Shown one piece after another: positions 11,238-22,646 of a DNA stretch of 48,433 nt (positions are counted from its first letter, which is position 1; every line of letters starts with the position of its first letter). The DNA is from Schoenoplectus triqueter (taxonomy: Eukaryota; Streptophyta; Magnoliopsida; Poales; Cyperaceae), in NCBI GenBank assembly GCA_964058805.1, contig CAXKVV010001349.1, forward strand, positions 1-48,433, in the 5' to 3' direction. A model generated the notes under the pieces. It did no database searches. It was not told the origin of the DNA and worked only from the letters and a program-made list of their open reading frames with translations. The translations under genes were made by a program, and so were the position numbers.

Positions 11238-12365
11238 ATGGAGATATTCTTCCTCATCATCATCTCACAGTTTTTTTCAACCCATGACATCTCACTAACG
11301 CAAAACATTTCCTTCTTCCAGGTGAGTCCCTCAATTCCGAGAAGAGATTAGTTTATCCATTCTGACAACCACATGTGTAATGATCTTACCAGATCAATTA
11401 CAAGAAATTAGAAAAAAAAATAGTAGAGAGAAGAGTAGAAATTGAGAGAAAGAAAAGAGAGAGGAACAATATTTTGGGTATTCTGATAACGATGTATTCA
11501 AAAGATGAGGTTTAGAGTTCAGTTTGATCAATAATGCTTTACAATAGCACATCTCTTGCTAGTTAAACGAAATAAAAAATTACAACTGTAATTATTAAAG
11601 ATAAAACGAAATAACAGCAGCTCTGACATCTTGTTGGACTTCTTGGGTTTTGTGCTGAAGGCAGGAGAAGACTTCTTGTGTACAAATACATGTCAAAAGG
11701 TTTTTTGAATTCCCATCTCTTCAAAGAAGGTTCAAATATTCTAAGCTGGAAAAATCGGTATAAATTTTCAGTTGGGATAGCACAGGGTTTAGCCTATTTG
11801 CATGAACAATGCCAGGATTGCATCATTCATTGTGACATCAAGCCAGAAAATATACTCTTAAATGAACATTTTTCTCCAAAAATTGCTGATTTTGGTTTGG
11901 CAAAGCTTCTCGGTCGAGATTTCAGTCGAGTATTGACCACAATGAGGGGGAACAATAGGATATTTGGCACCCGAGTGGATTTCAGGAGAAGCAATAACAC
12001 AAAAGGTTGATGTTTATAGTTTCAGCATGATGCTGTTTGAAATAATATCAGGGAGGCGGAATGCAAGCAAATTCAACAATAGTAGATATCCCTACTTTCC
12101 TCTTTACGCCACCGTGAAAATTAATGAAGGAGAGGTTCTGTGTTTGTTAGATGAAAAACTTAGGGGAAATGTGAATGTAGTCGAGCTTATACGTGCATGT
12201 AAGGTAGCCGGTTGGTGCATCCAGGATTCCGAAGAAAGTCGACCATCTATGGGAAATGTCGTATTGATGCTTGAAGGTTTCACTGATGTTGGCATCCCTC
12301 CTGTTCCTTGTTCCCTCCGAAACCTTGTGGATGCTGAGAATTATCAATTTAACTCTTCTTTTTAA
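11238..12365 (+). pseudogene. S-receptor-like kinase pseudogene (array copy 3)
   Basis: The head is at 11238-11360: ATG, a hydrophobic leader ('MEIFFLIIISQFFSTHD') and sequence matching the LLPGESLNS region of copy 2, ending in TAG. The next 270 bases are unrelated. The gene resumes at about 11633 inside the kinase ('LGFCAEG'), so the ectodomain, membrane segment and kinase N-lobe (about 1.4 kb in copy 2) are gone. The C-lobe runs to 11944 with 'IIHCDIKPEN', 'IADFGLAKLLGRDFSRVL' and 'TTMRG'. A run of five G near 11946-11950, where copy 2 has four, shifts the frame. The rest continues in another frame from 'MAPEWISGEAITQ' (11964) to the stop at 12363-12365. It is close to copy 2 along its whole retained length. 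A truncated transcript is possible, but it lacks the ATP-binding lobe. Confidence 0.9.
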
Positions 12366-13160
12366 GGCTAAAGAAGTAATTTTTTACTAATTTGCCATGC
12401 TATTTTCAATTATTGTAAACGGGGTTTCTAATTCCTATTGTATCTGGTCTATTTTGGTTACGTAGTTGCTATCAGTAAGTACTTGGTAGTTGGTACTTGG
12501 TAGTGGTAGCTCAGCTGCTCATAAATACAGTTACACTCTGCATTGCTTTTTCCTTTGTTTTTTTCTTTTTCTTTTTTAGAGCTATCAGTTAATCTAGAAA
12601 TCAATGACAGAGAATGTATGGCTTGAGGGTGTGTGAATTGCCAGTACAAACTGAATGTCCCCAATTTGTTTCTGCTGGCAACACCGGGTCCAAATGAGGT
12701 CCAGTAATGATTGTACATCGTAATTAAGTAAATCCATTTCATCCCAAATCAAAGACAATCAATGTTACTGTTACCTACAAAACTTTATTGGGTCAAGCAA
12801 AGGAGCAGGATCTAACAAGCCGACACTTTTCTCTTGTTTAAGATTTGTCAGAAACCACTGCTAGTCTGCTATTGCCCAGAGTCTATGAAAGTAGCACGTG
12901 TGCACTCAGGGGCGGATTTAGGGGGGGCGCCCCCCAATCTCACCGGAGTTACACGTCGGAGTTTAAATTTATCATGTATTTTTATTTTGTACAGTGTATT
13001 AGTCTTCTCAAATTTATTAATTTCAACGTTAGTGATGTATATCCGCATTTTGATCCCCCTTATACAAAAATCTTAATTCTGCCCCTGTGCATACTGCAAG
13101 CACACCAAATGCTCGAGCAAAAAGCCTCTTAAAGCAAATTCGAAATGAGTGGTTTGCTTC
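12366..13160 (+). repeat. 3' flank of pseudogene 3, paralogous to 9389-10030
   Basis: Shares with the copy 2 flank the start GGCTAAAG, the TTATTGTAAAC and CCTATTGTATCTGGTC stretches, and the tail AATGCTCGAGCAAAAAGCCTC near 13109. The duplicated unit therefore extends hundreds of bases past the coding region. A transposon at 12907-13087 interrupts only this copy. Confidence 0.6.
12907..13087. mobile_element. 181-bp hAT-like MITE, CAGGGGC ends
   Basis: Ends CAGGGGCGGATTT and AATTCTGCCCCTG form near-perfect terminal inverted repeats. The flanks TGTGCACT (12899-12906) and TGCATACT (13088-13095) match at 5 of 8 positions, and all three differences are transitions, as expected of an old duplication. 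The paralogous flank of copy 2 (about 9925-9955) lacks the element, which gives an independent empty site. Confidence 0.75.
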
Positions 13161-14069
13161 TCTTGACACTAGCTGACATTTGACAATCCCAACAAATCTC
13201 TATACTGGCAGATGCTGCCAGTGCCAAGACGTCGAAAAAGACAACCGCATGAGACCTGAGTCACTCTCTTTTTAACTCAGATTACCCCTTTACCCACATT
13301 TTTCATGCATCTGGCTTTGATGGGTACTCTAACCAACTTGTGCCTTGAACGATTACTGGTTCCGTTTGGAAAAAATAAAGAAGACTGCATAAGTGCCTGG
13401 ACCAGAGTAATTACGAATGAACGAAATTTAGAGTGGGCTGTGTAACACCGTCCTGTACATAGTGTACTTTTCATATTCGAGCGTTCAAAACAAGACTTTT
13501 AGGCGGCAATTATAGCTCTGTTATGTTGAGGTTCAATATAGGCTACATGGCAAGGAGTACAATGTTGGCACTGAACAAATCAAATCATACCAATGAATCA
13601 ATAAAGATATGTATCAGCCAAGTAGTCAGCAAATAGAAGAGTCAAAACTCAGAACCCATTTTTGTACCTGAACTGAGATGGAGCCAATGGAAATACCAGG
13701 TACCAGTACCCAAAAGCATGCTTGTGGCACCTCCAATACCCCCTCAAGGGCCGCTATCTAAGGATTTGTGACTACCAATTAATAATTTAATACTACAAAA
13801 TAAAATAACAATTCAATGATTTATAGGCTTCCTTGAATAGAAGACCTGCAAACATGAATTTTAAATTTGTCAAACCTACCCTCAATGATCCTAAAATTAC
13901 CAATAACTATGGGGGCAAAATTACTGAAAGACAATAGTAAGAGTACATATATTTTTTTTAAGTTCTACCACCTAAATGAAGATGTTGTGGATTCTTAAGA
14001 GAATAACAGAAAATAAATATTCCTAACTTAAAATAATGCTTGCACTATTTTGTCAATTGTAAAATTTAC
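13161..14069. other. spacer
   Basis: No gene recognised on either strand. Open stretch 13277-13474 (minus) has no family resemblance. Confidence 0.3.
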
Positions 14070-15575
14070 CTGTCTTGAACATTTACTGAAAGCAGAAGGA
14101 TGAATACTTGAAGGAGCTTTGCAACAAAGTGCTACCCGTTGCCTTAAAAAGCAGCAACACCAGCATGAAAACTGCTACAGAAACAACTTCCAAGCAAAAA
14201 TCTCTGTGCTTTCAACCCTGAAATACAAAATTTTGAAGGTAATTATTTTTCGGTGGGCAATCATACTTTACAAATTTATATAACAACTAGTTGGTGAGGT
14301 TAACCCAAAGTCAGGAACAAAGATGCCAGGATCAAACATGCACTGATCAGAGATTTAAAGAGCAAAAGTAAGAATACAACCTTGTTAGGAAATTATTTTC
14401 AGTAAAATTTGCCCCCATAATTATACAAGCACCTAAATAGCTGCACACATGTGTTATCTAGAAGGACATTGAAAGCACCTAAAATGACAATACCAATTTA
14501 GATTTGTAGGACCAGAAGCATATGTACAAGTTGGATCAAAAGCAGCAAGCATTGTAGGAACCAAAATAATTTGTGTATAAAAATGATTTCGGTGGAATAT
14601 TCAGTCTTATCAATTCTTCTCTAGATACCGATATATATATAATATGGTACCAATGTCTACGCTCGATCAATGGTATTCACACCTGCGAGTTCACTCAAAC
14701 ACTAAACATTGTCACAGTACAGGGATGATGGAAGTTTCAGTAAGATGGTTATGTATCAGTATAATAATCTTTGCATCAGCAGCTCAGTAGATAGGAGAGC
14801 AATTAGATGGAGCAACTCAATTTCATTTGATATTAAACCCAAACTATTTCTTCTATCAGGCGCCCTCTAATGGAATATGCAGAGAAACATCGTTCGAGTG
14901 TTAATCTGACCATAACACAATCTTCAGTTTGAGTTTAAGGCAGCACCACACCGAGAAATGATCAATAATTAATCAGTATCACTGGCCAAATACATAAGAA
15001 TTATGCTATAATTTACAGGGAGTACTTAGTTCATGTCACGTGAAGAATATTGAAATTAAAAAATATGTCTATAGATATAAACAATCCAAGATTAAACTGC
15101 ACCTCCAGATTCACTGCTTTATTCCCTTCGATCTTGTTGATTCTCCTGCTTCAAAGAATCCTGAAAATTGCACGAACGAGATACTAATAACATCAGTGCA
15201 CTTAAAAAGTGGTTTTGGAAAAAAAAAATTGTGGTTCACGAGATCAATTGCAAACAGGGAAGAAATGGGAGGAGAGCGCGTTAGCTGAGAAACAAGTAGC
15301 GATTGTCTTTTTATTTTCTTATTCATTCAGAAAAATGCGGAAAACGTAAAGAGCAGTAGTTAATTTTTTATTTGCAAAGCCAGAAAACATGGTACCTGTG
15401 CTAGGGATGCGAAATCGAGTAGTGGAGCAATGGTGCAGACAGGTAGGAGTTGATGTAGAGAGAGAGAGAGAAAGAGGATGCCGGAAGAAAGGTTGGCGAG
15501 AGAAGGCGAGTCGGCGATCTCATATGGGAATTGACAGCTGAATGGCGAGAGAAGGCTAGGCGCGCCTACATTCAT
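14070..15575 (-). other. possible spliced minus-strand transcript, product unknown
   Basis: Three exon-like blocks with matching minus-strand splice signals are visible. The first ends at 15396 (..CCTAGCACAG|GTACC) and contains a pyrimidine-rich leader with CT repeats (15457-15475). The second is 15103-15160 (acceptor CAATTTTCAG, donor GAG|GTGCAG). The third is 14070-14217 (acceptor GTATTTCAG, donor ACAG|GTAAAT). None contains a protein sequence that I recognise, and the blocks do not give a long joined frame. It could be a non-coding RNA, a 5' UTR of a decayed gene, or chance. The first block also holds an open stretch (15360-15575, minus) that I do not trust. Confidence 0.25.
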
Positions 15576-17464
15576 TAATCGTCCATTTCATATTAATTAA
15601 AAGCAATAACGCATTACATCACATAACTATGGATCCTGATTCTTCGTGCGCTTAGCATATGAATTATTGGATCATTTTTGAATTTATTCCGCTTAGCATA
15701 TTTTAGTCTAAAAAACCAATAAATGTTTTTTTTTCCTGCGAGAAGCAAAATAAATATTTTTTATTTTTTCTAAAAATACACATATCGATTGAAAAAAAAA
15801 TTCGGGAAAAGTAGCTGCCCCCTGCCTATATATAGATCCGGCCATGAATACATACGTACTACAAAGTACAAAAATAAAAAAAATGAATGAGAAATTACGT
15901 AAACTTCTCATTCATCTTTCATTGGAATTTTTGTTTTTGGGAGAGTGATATTTATATACTCTTAATCAAATTTATTAAGCTACTTTGTACAGTCTTACCG
16001 AGATGAAATCGGGTCTATATATAGTCTATACTGACTACATAGTCCATCGGAAAACACTTCTCAATTCTCATGCATCCTTTCTTTAATTACTTAGCATTAA
16101 TTGCTTTTGTATATACGTACTACAGGGGTGAAATTAAAAAAATGACAAAGAGGGGTCAAATAATAAATTTTATTTTTATAAGGGGGTAAAAAAATATTTA
16201 TATTTAAAAATATACAAAATATAATGAATAAAAATAAAATTTTTCATTTTTTAGAGGGCGTGACTCAATTTTTATTGAAAATATGGACTTTATAGTTGGA
16301 GGGAAATCCAATTTCAAGTCACCGTAAGTACACAAGTTTCACAATATATCCTTTTGACTTGGATTCAGAAATCACATCAGATATGAGTTAAAAATATATA
16401 TCCTTTTTCGGTAATTCGAACAAATTTTTTGGAAAAGTAATGTAATTTATTTGGGCTGAATTTCGTATATATCTTTTTAAATTAAACTTTCAAATTATGT
16501 ATTTCTTTGTTCTAAAATTTATTATATTACGTTCATCCTTCTAATTAAGTTGCTGAAACTTTCATATTTGTCCAATAAAAAAATGTTGGTGCCCTGATTA
16601 AATATTTTTAATCTCAAATTAAAATCTAAATTGTTTTATTATAATGTTATGGCCCGAGAGAAAATATTAGAAAAGCCGTATCCTGTTGACTTTTTGACGG
16701 ATAAGCCAATAAACATAAGACCAAACATATAGCCACTGGGCTTTTGTCCAAAATCTTTGCTTTAAGATTCTCGCGGACATTAATTAATGAATAGAGACAA
16801 GCACTCCCTTAACCCAAGCAGTTCGCATTTAATAAAAATAGTACGAAACCATTGATGTTCATTAATTAAAGATCCTCCTCATTAATAAAATAAATAAAAG
16901 TGTGGAAGTTCCAAAGTTAGCATCTCTCTACATATTTCATAACATGCGAAACGAGTTTGAAATCACTTGATTATAACTTGCAAAAAGGTAAGAGTCAACA
17001 AATGGAACCGATATTATTTTATTATTTCTGAGAAGATATTTATTTCTATTTGACTAAAGAAGGAGATTGAATGATTGATGTACCATTTCTTGAAAGGTAG
17101 AATATAATATAATATAATATATGGTGATTTTTTTTTGAAATAAACTACATTGATGATGATTTGTGGGCCATTTAATTAATTTTTTATTGCTATGTATTGT
17201 TGTTTTTTTAGTGGAAAGCCATAGGAAACTGCCATTATGATTTCTGCGCATAAATCCGACGGTGTTGGTTGTAGAAATTGTGGTTAGGCATCATACTTTA
17301 GGTTTTTTAAGGGTCAGATTTAATGAACCAACAAAGGATCGGATAAAGATCAAATTTGATAAGAGTTTTCAGAGGGCCGGATTTAAAGGATTTAATAAGT
17401 GAGCCCCGTCTTTATCAAGCCTTTCGAACTATAAGAGCCAGGTAAGAGCTGAGTAAGGGTCAGC
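15576..17464. other. spacer
   Basis: A+T-rich with no gene recognised. An AATAT pentanucleotide microsatellite lies near 17099-17122. The stretch from 16123 (CAGGGGTGAAATTAAA..) resembles a transposon end, but no partner end was found. Confidence 0.35.
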
Positions 17465-17473
17465 GATATATAT

Positions 17474-17842
17474 AGTGAGGCTATGATGCTTCGCAAATTA
17501 CAAAATCTTCCGTGCTTTGTGTCCGTATCTCAAATTTGAAAGTTCAAACGGCCGATTCAAATCGTTCAACCTGATCTTCATATTGAACTATCCTTGGAGA
17601 TTAAATTTTATATTTTTTGAATTCTTTTGTTATTTTTTAGATGGGTACAAAGTTTGCTGATCTAACGATTTCTGCACCATCCAAAACTAGCGATTTTGTA
17701 CCCATCTAAATTTTGATTTCCAAAAATAGTTCAATATGAAGATCATATTCAACGTTTGGATCGACCGTTTGAACTTTCAAATTCAAGATACGGACACGAA
17801 ACACATGAGACTTTGTGCTTCGTGAAGCACCATAACCTCACT
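17474..17842. mobile_element. foldback MITE, Mutator-like, 369 bp
   Basis: Nearly the whole element is a long imperfect inverted repeat. The left arm (AGTGAGGCTATGATGC.., GTGTCCGTATCTC.., AAAGTTCAAACGG.., CTTCATATTGAACTAT..) is mirrored by the right arm ending ATAACCTCACT. Flanks GATATATAT (17465-17473) and CATATATAT (17843-17851) match at 8 of 9, which fits a 9-bp duplication, although A/T-rich flanks make this weak. It has no coding capacity. Confidence 0.65.
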
Positions 17843-17851
17843 CATATATAT

Positions 17852-18252
17852 AGAATTAGGCTATGGTATTTTACAAAGTACAAGAGTGTTGTGTGCTTTG
17901 TGCTCTATTATTAATTTTAAGTCAGAAATGATGATCCAAATCTCTCAATCTAATCTCCATATCAAAATCTATTAGTAAACCAAATTTTATATTTTTTGAA
18001 ATTTATTTGCTATTTTTTTGGATAGGGGAAATACCATCATTTTTGGATCAATTAGAATTCTCAGATCAAGTCATTTTCTCCTCATCAGAAACAATAGCAA
18101 AAAAATTCTAAAAAAATAAAAAATTTAGTTTACTAATAGATTTTGATATGAAGATTAGATTGAATTCGGATCGATTATTTCTGATTTGAAATTAAAAATA
18201 GAGCGCAAAACACACAACGCCTCTGTGCTTTGCAAAGCACCATAGTCGGACT
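17852..18252. mobile_element. second foldback MITE, adjacent to the first
   Basis: A long inverted repeat of a related but distinct subfamily. The left arm AGAATTAGGCTATGG..GTGTGCTTTGTGCTC pairs with the reverse of the right arm ..AGTCCGACTATGGTGC, and the inner arms share AAATCTATTAGTAAAC. The element begins directly after the 9-bp flank of the 17474 element. Its target duplication is unreadable because it sits in a TA run. Confidence 0.6.
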
Positions 18253-18261
18253 ATATATATA

Positions 18262-19339
18262 TATATCAATTATATATTTTTAATATTAATTTATATTTAT
18301 ATAATAATATTAAATTATATTTTCCTATTTTGACATTTTATTTTATTTTTAAAATTTTGAAGTGTAATTAATATATAATATAAATATATTAAAAAAATGG
18401 TCTGAAAAGAGCCGGGTAAGGATCTGTTTGATAAAGGCCAAGTTAGAAGAGTCTATTTTTTAACGATTGAGTTCGGCTCTTAAGAAATTTGATACTCATC
18501 ATTAGAAAGAATCAGACTAAATTTCTGAAGGCCGGATAAAAACTAGATTTTTTAAAAAATCAGTCGGGCTGAATTTGTTGACCAGTTCTTATGGACTATC
18601 CTACTTATGGCACACTTTTTACATTATAACGTTGTCACTATTATAGTTGTCTCAATAAGACATTAGGGGAAACACCTAAGAGCATATATCTGAAGGAATG
18701 AAGGATAATTCCAAAGGCACTGACCGCATGCAGGCCTTGGAAAAAAAAACAAGTTTCTATACTTGAAATTATTGAAAGAAAAATTCAATTTGATTCGCAT
18801 GCAGGCCTAGAAAAAAGAAATTGTATTGTCCGATTCTGAAGAGTCAAATTTGATCGGAAATCGGTAAAATTCAAATTAGGGTGCTCCATGATTCCAACAC
18901 TTTATTCGATAAGTTTTATTGAAATCCTTATATTAAGTGAGATCATTAGAGTAAAATTCAAATATCATTACATGCTTAATTTGCTATTTTTAATCACTTT
19001 TTTTTAACCTAAACCGAGTAACATTTTTTTTTCTGTACTCGATCATTGCGTGTACAAAGAAAAAATGATACAATATTCCAAGTATTAAACTGAAATCTTG
19101 GCTCGAATTATATTTTCCTTAGTTTAAGAAACTTGAAATTATTTTTAAAGGAAACTACGATATTGTCCCAGATCTTCAAAATATATAATGGCAAAAAAAA
19201 AATTGGAGTTCCCATGCCCACAACGAATACTGCATCTAGTTAGGAATATTATTTCATAATCCCATGATCTTCGTACTTTTTTTCCTATGTTTATATTTTT
19301 GTTACATGTTTGAAAAGATTGTTTTTATTTATAAAGGGC
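18262..19339. other. spacer
   Basis: A+T-rich, no gene recognised. Two short direct repeats containing GCATGCAGGCCT lie at about 18727 and 18799. Confidence 0.35.
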
Positions 19340-19347
19340 GCACCGAT

Positions 19348-20026
19348 TACGGGTGCAAACGGATTGGATACAGACAGATAGTGGTAAAAATTATATTAAA
19401 TATGAATAGTTTTAGAAATGAATACGGATCAAATATTAAACGAATATGAAATACAAATCGGATAATACACAAATATAAATACAAATACGTTCATATGCTA
19501 AATTAAAATAATACCAACATAATTATTTACATAATATTTTTCATGATAGGTCACTAATTACAAAAAGTTATATAATTATTAAAATTAATTATTATTAATA
19601 TTAATATTATTATTATTATTATATTAGTGATTTAATCAATAATTATCATACAAGTTAGTCGTCAAAAAATTATAAAAACTAAAATATTATTTAAAATGTA
19701 TTAAAAAACTATAAAATAATAAAATATAAAGACAAATTATGTATAAATTTAATTAGATTTGTAATCTACATTAAAAACTCAATTGAAAAACATATAATGA
19801 ACCTTTTATTCGGATATCCAAATTTTAAAAATATCCGGATCTGAATAATTATCTATATTTGTATATGTATCCAGATTAAAATTAAAAATTATATTCGTAT
19901 TTATATTTGATCAAAAGTTATTCATATTTATATCCGAAAATGTTCATATCTGAATATCCATATCCACTAACATCTGATACAAATCCGAATACGCTGGAAT
20001 AATATCCGATCCGATTTGCACCCCTA
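19348..20026. mobile_element. hAT-like MITE, TACGGGTGCAAA family, 679 bp
   Basis: Perfect 8-bp target duplication GCACCGAT at 19340-19347 and 20027-20034. Left end TACGGGTGCAAACGGAT and the reverse of the right end, TAGGGGTGCAAATCGGAT, are close terminal inverted repeats. The subterminal regions carry many CGGAT/ATCCG motifs; the centre is nearly pure A/T with an ATT microsatellite. No transposase. Confidence 0.85.
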
Positions 20027-20216
20027 GCACCGATGCATGAATTAGCCTTTGTACTACTACAGCTCCTGTGCATGTTTCATCAAAAAAATATTCATGCAAA
20101 TTGCAAACGCCTCAGTCATATTATTTCATCTAATTTAGCGAAAATATATTTTAATAATTATTGAATTTTATTTATTCTTAATTTAATAATCTATTAATTT
20201 TATTAATAAATATAAC

Positions 20217-20638
20217 TAGGGGTGTCAAAAGTTGTCCCGACACAATCCGACCCAAAATGACACAAAGATAAATGGGTCAGATATGAGTTAAATTTTTTTG
20301 ATCCGTCATGGGTCGGTCGGGTATGGGCTGACCCAATCCGACCCATTTAATTATATTTTTTGAAGTAATTTTTTGATTTAATACTAATTATAACTTAAAT
20401 ATATACTAATTAAGATTAATTATAAATTAACTAATATTTAATTATTTAAAATTAGATAAAAATAATTAATAAATATTTAATTATTTTACATGATTCGGGT
20501 CGGGTCGACCCATGATCCGAACAGATCAAGTATAGGTCAGGATTTTTTGATTCGAATTAAAAAAAGTCAGATTAGATCTGATCAAGAAAAATAATAAAAT
20601 AATGATGACCCAACCCGAGCTGACCCATTGACACCCTA
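20217..20638. mobile_element. hAT-like MITE, TAGGGGTGTCAA family, 422 bp
   Basis: Perfect 8-bp target duplication AATATAAC at 20209-20216 and 20639-20646. Ends TAGGGGTGTCAA and TTGACACCCTA are inverted repeats with one base lost. Subterminal GACCCGACC/GGGTCGGG motifs flank an A/T centre that matches the element at 42902-43326 in the same orientation over about 200 bases. Confidence 0.85.
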
Positions 20639-20646
20639 AATATAAC

Positions 20647-21749
20647 ATTTCTCTCTAGAAAATTTTAATTAAATTATTGACATTTTATGCTTCTGTATAT
20701 ATGAAGTTAATTAATAAAACAGAGGAGGAATGAAAGTACAAGAAATAAATCATATTCATTGTTTAATGAACAGTTAATTAAAAAATGTACAAATTAAGCA
20801 AGGACTGGTTCTCGTCGAATTCCAATCAAATGTATGTATTTATTTATTTTTATTTTGTATGGTTGACAGTGGCTGCCAACGTGCTTTTAAGCAACTGATT
20901 CTTATAACAGTGATTGTCTCGACTCTAAATAGGAATGACAAAAGCAGATGCGGTAAGCAGGAAGGTGTATTGTATAATACTCACATGAAATTTTACACAT
21001 TGAATGCGTATGTGTAAGTTATGCACATTAAAAAGTATAGCGTGTTCTTTTTTAAAAAAGAAAAGAATATCAACAAAATATTGAATGCATATGTAAAATA
21101 TAAACAAAGTATGTGAACAAATTAAATATAAAACTTGCATCAAATTTTACATATTGAATCATAATGTACCATAAAAAGTATATCATGTTCTTCCTTCCTC
21201 GAGAAAGAAAAGAAAGAATATCATGTTCTAAAGAATAGTTGACAATTTCAGTTTGATCATAACCTTATTAAAAAAAATGGGATTGTTATTCTTAATAGTT
21301 TTTTATGGTATCCTACTTGAAAAAAATAGTTCTTAATGGTATTTGGAATCACCATACATATCTTAGTCTCAACAAATTGAATGTTGTACGGAGGCCGTTT
21401 GACTTATATGTATCGATTTTATTTAGTTGGCTTATAAATAGATCATATCTGCCTCCTCGTAAACAATTTTGAAACCAGTATGTCTAATTTAGTCCAAAAA
21501 TTAAAATTCCCTCTTTTTTTTTATTGGGTAAGTTTCTAATGCAGCTGTATCGTGGAGCCTAGGTGTTAAAAAAAAGTATATCATATTTTTGTCAAGTAGA
21601 AATTTATTTTTACTTCAAGGGCTTATCCTTAATTAAATAAACGAGGAGCTAGATTTCAACGATACTTTGAAACTGGAAAGGGACATCCTCTTTTGTCTGG
21701 AAATGCTGAAAGGGACATTATGTATAGCTCACATTATTAAGTATTTAAT
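20647..21749. other. spacer
   Basis: No gene recognised. Two stretches resembling each other (20987-21060 and 21120-21200) share ATTTTACACATTGAAT.. and AAAAAGTATA..TGTTCTT, so a local duplication of about 140-bp period is likely. Confidence 0.35.
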
Positions 21750-21757
21750 ATTGACAT

Positions 21758-22181
21758 CAGCGGCGGATCATAGAGTGTTTTTTTTGGATTTTAAAAAATA
21801 GTGTTTTTAAATAATATTTTCGGTAATCTACCTCTTTGAACATTTCTCCCCTGAATTATCTAATTATTTTTATTGAGAAAAAAATATTTAATATCGTGCA
21901 TAATGAAATAATTATGTAAAAATGTCAAAATATGAAGTTCCGTAGAATTTTTTTTCTTCATCAACTTAATTATTTTGGTATTATTTTTAATATCGTGTTT
22001 TATTTTGTTGTTATTTTTAATATGTAAAATATTATTATTATAATTATTTTTTATTAGGTAAGAATATATATTAAATTATTAATTTTTAATTTAGTATCCG
22101 ATTAGTTAATATGTTTGAACCTAATAAGCTATTATAATCCGATAATTACTCCTCTCTAACTAAAATTCTGCATCCGTCTCG
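21758..22181. mobile_element. hAT-like MITE, CAG..CGGAT family, 424 bp
   Basis: Perfect 8-bp target duplication ATTGACAT at 21750-21757 and 22182-22189. Left end CAGCGGCGGATCATAG; the reverse of the right end is CGAGACGGATGCAG. The interior matches the element at 41960-42396 in opposite orientation (for example TTTTTATTGAGAAAAAAAT and ATATGAAGTTCCGTA). No coding capacity. Confidence 0.82.
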
Positions 22182-22594
22182 ATTGACATTGATATTCTTT
22201 GGCCAACTTGGCATTTCAGAATGGTTGTTGTCAAAATTAAAATGATTTTAAAATCATTTATCTTGTTTAGCAAACTAAATCTATGGTACAGAATATGAAG
22301 ACAATGTTCCTTTTTTTCCTCCCGCATATAATTAATGTTTTTCACATATATGGTCAGTCCAACCATGGCAGCTAAGGTAGTCTTATATTATTAATCAATA
22401 TCTGATGCAAATCATGCAACATCTTCTAACAGTTGATTTCATTTTCAACTCTTTTTCAGGGTTGAATGAAACAGATATGTAATGCCAAAATCTCAGACAT
22501 ATATTTCCTCCATCATTGGTCCTCCTTTAATAAAATATTGTTGGTGTTTTTTGACAAGTAACTTAATGTGGCCACATTATAAGTCAGACTTCAG

Positions 22595-22603
22595 TATTTA
22601 AAT
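22595..22603 (+). promoter_or_regulatory. possible TATA box of receptor kinase copy 4
   Basis: TATTTAAAT lies 44 bases before the start codon at 22647. The distance is short for promoter plus leader but allowed; the call rests on sequence alone. Confidence 0.3.
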
Positions 22604-22646
22604 TCCCGACACTTACAAGACATCAAATACTTGTTCTCTATTCAAA

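Noticed and set aside
12834..13132. Two overlapping plus-strand open frames
   Set aside because: They cross the 12907-13087 element and its target duplication, so they cannot be an old gene.
16123..16330. CAGGGGTGAAATTAAA as a possible hAT-like left end
   Set aside because: No partner end; could be chance in this A+T-rich context.
19264..19449. 61-codon open frame
   Set aside because: Runs into the 19348 MITE across its target duplication.
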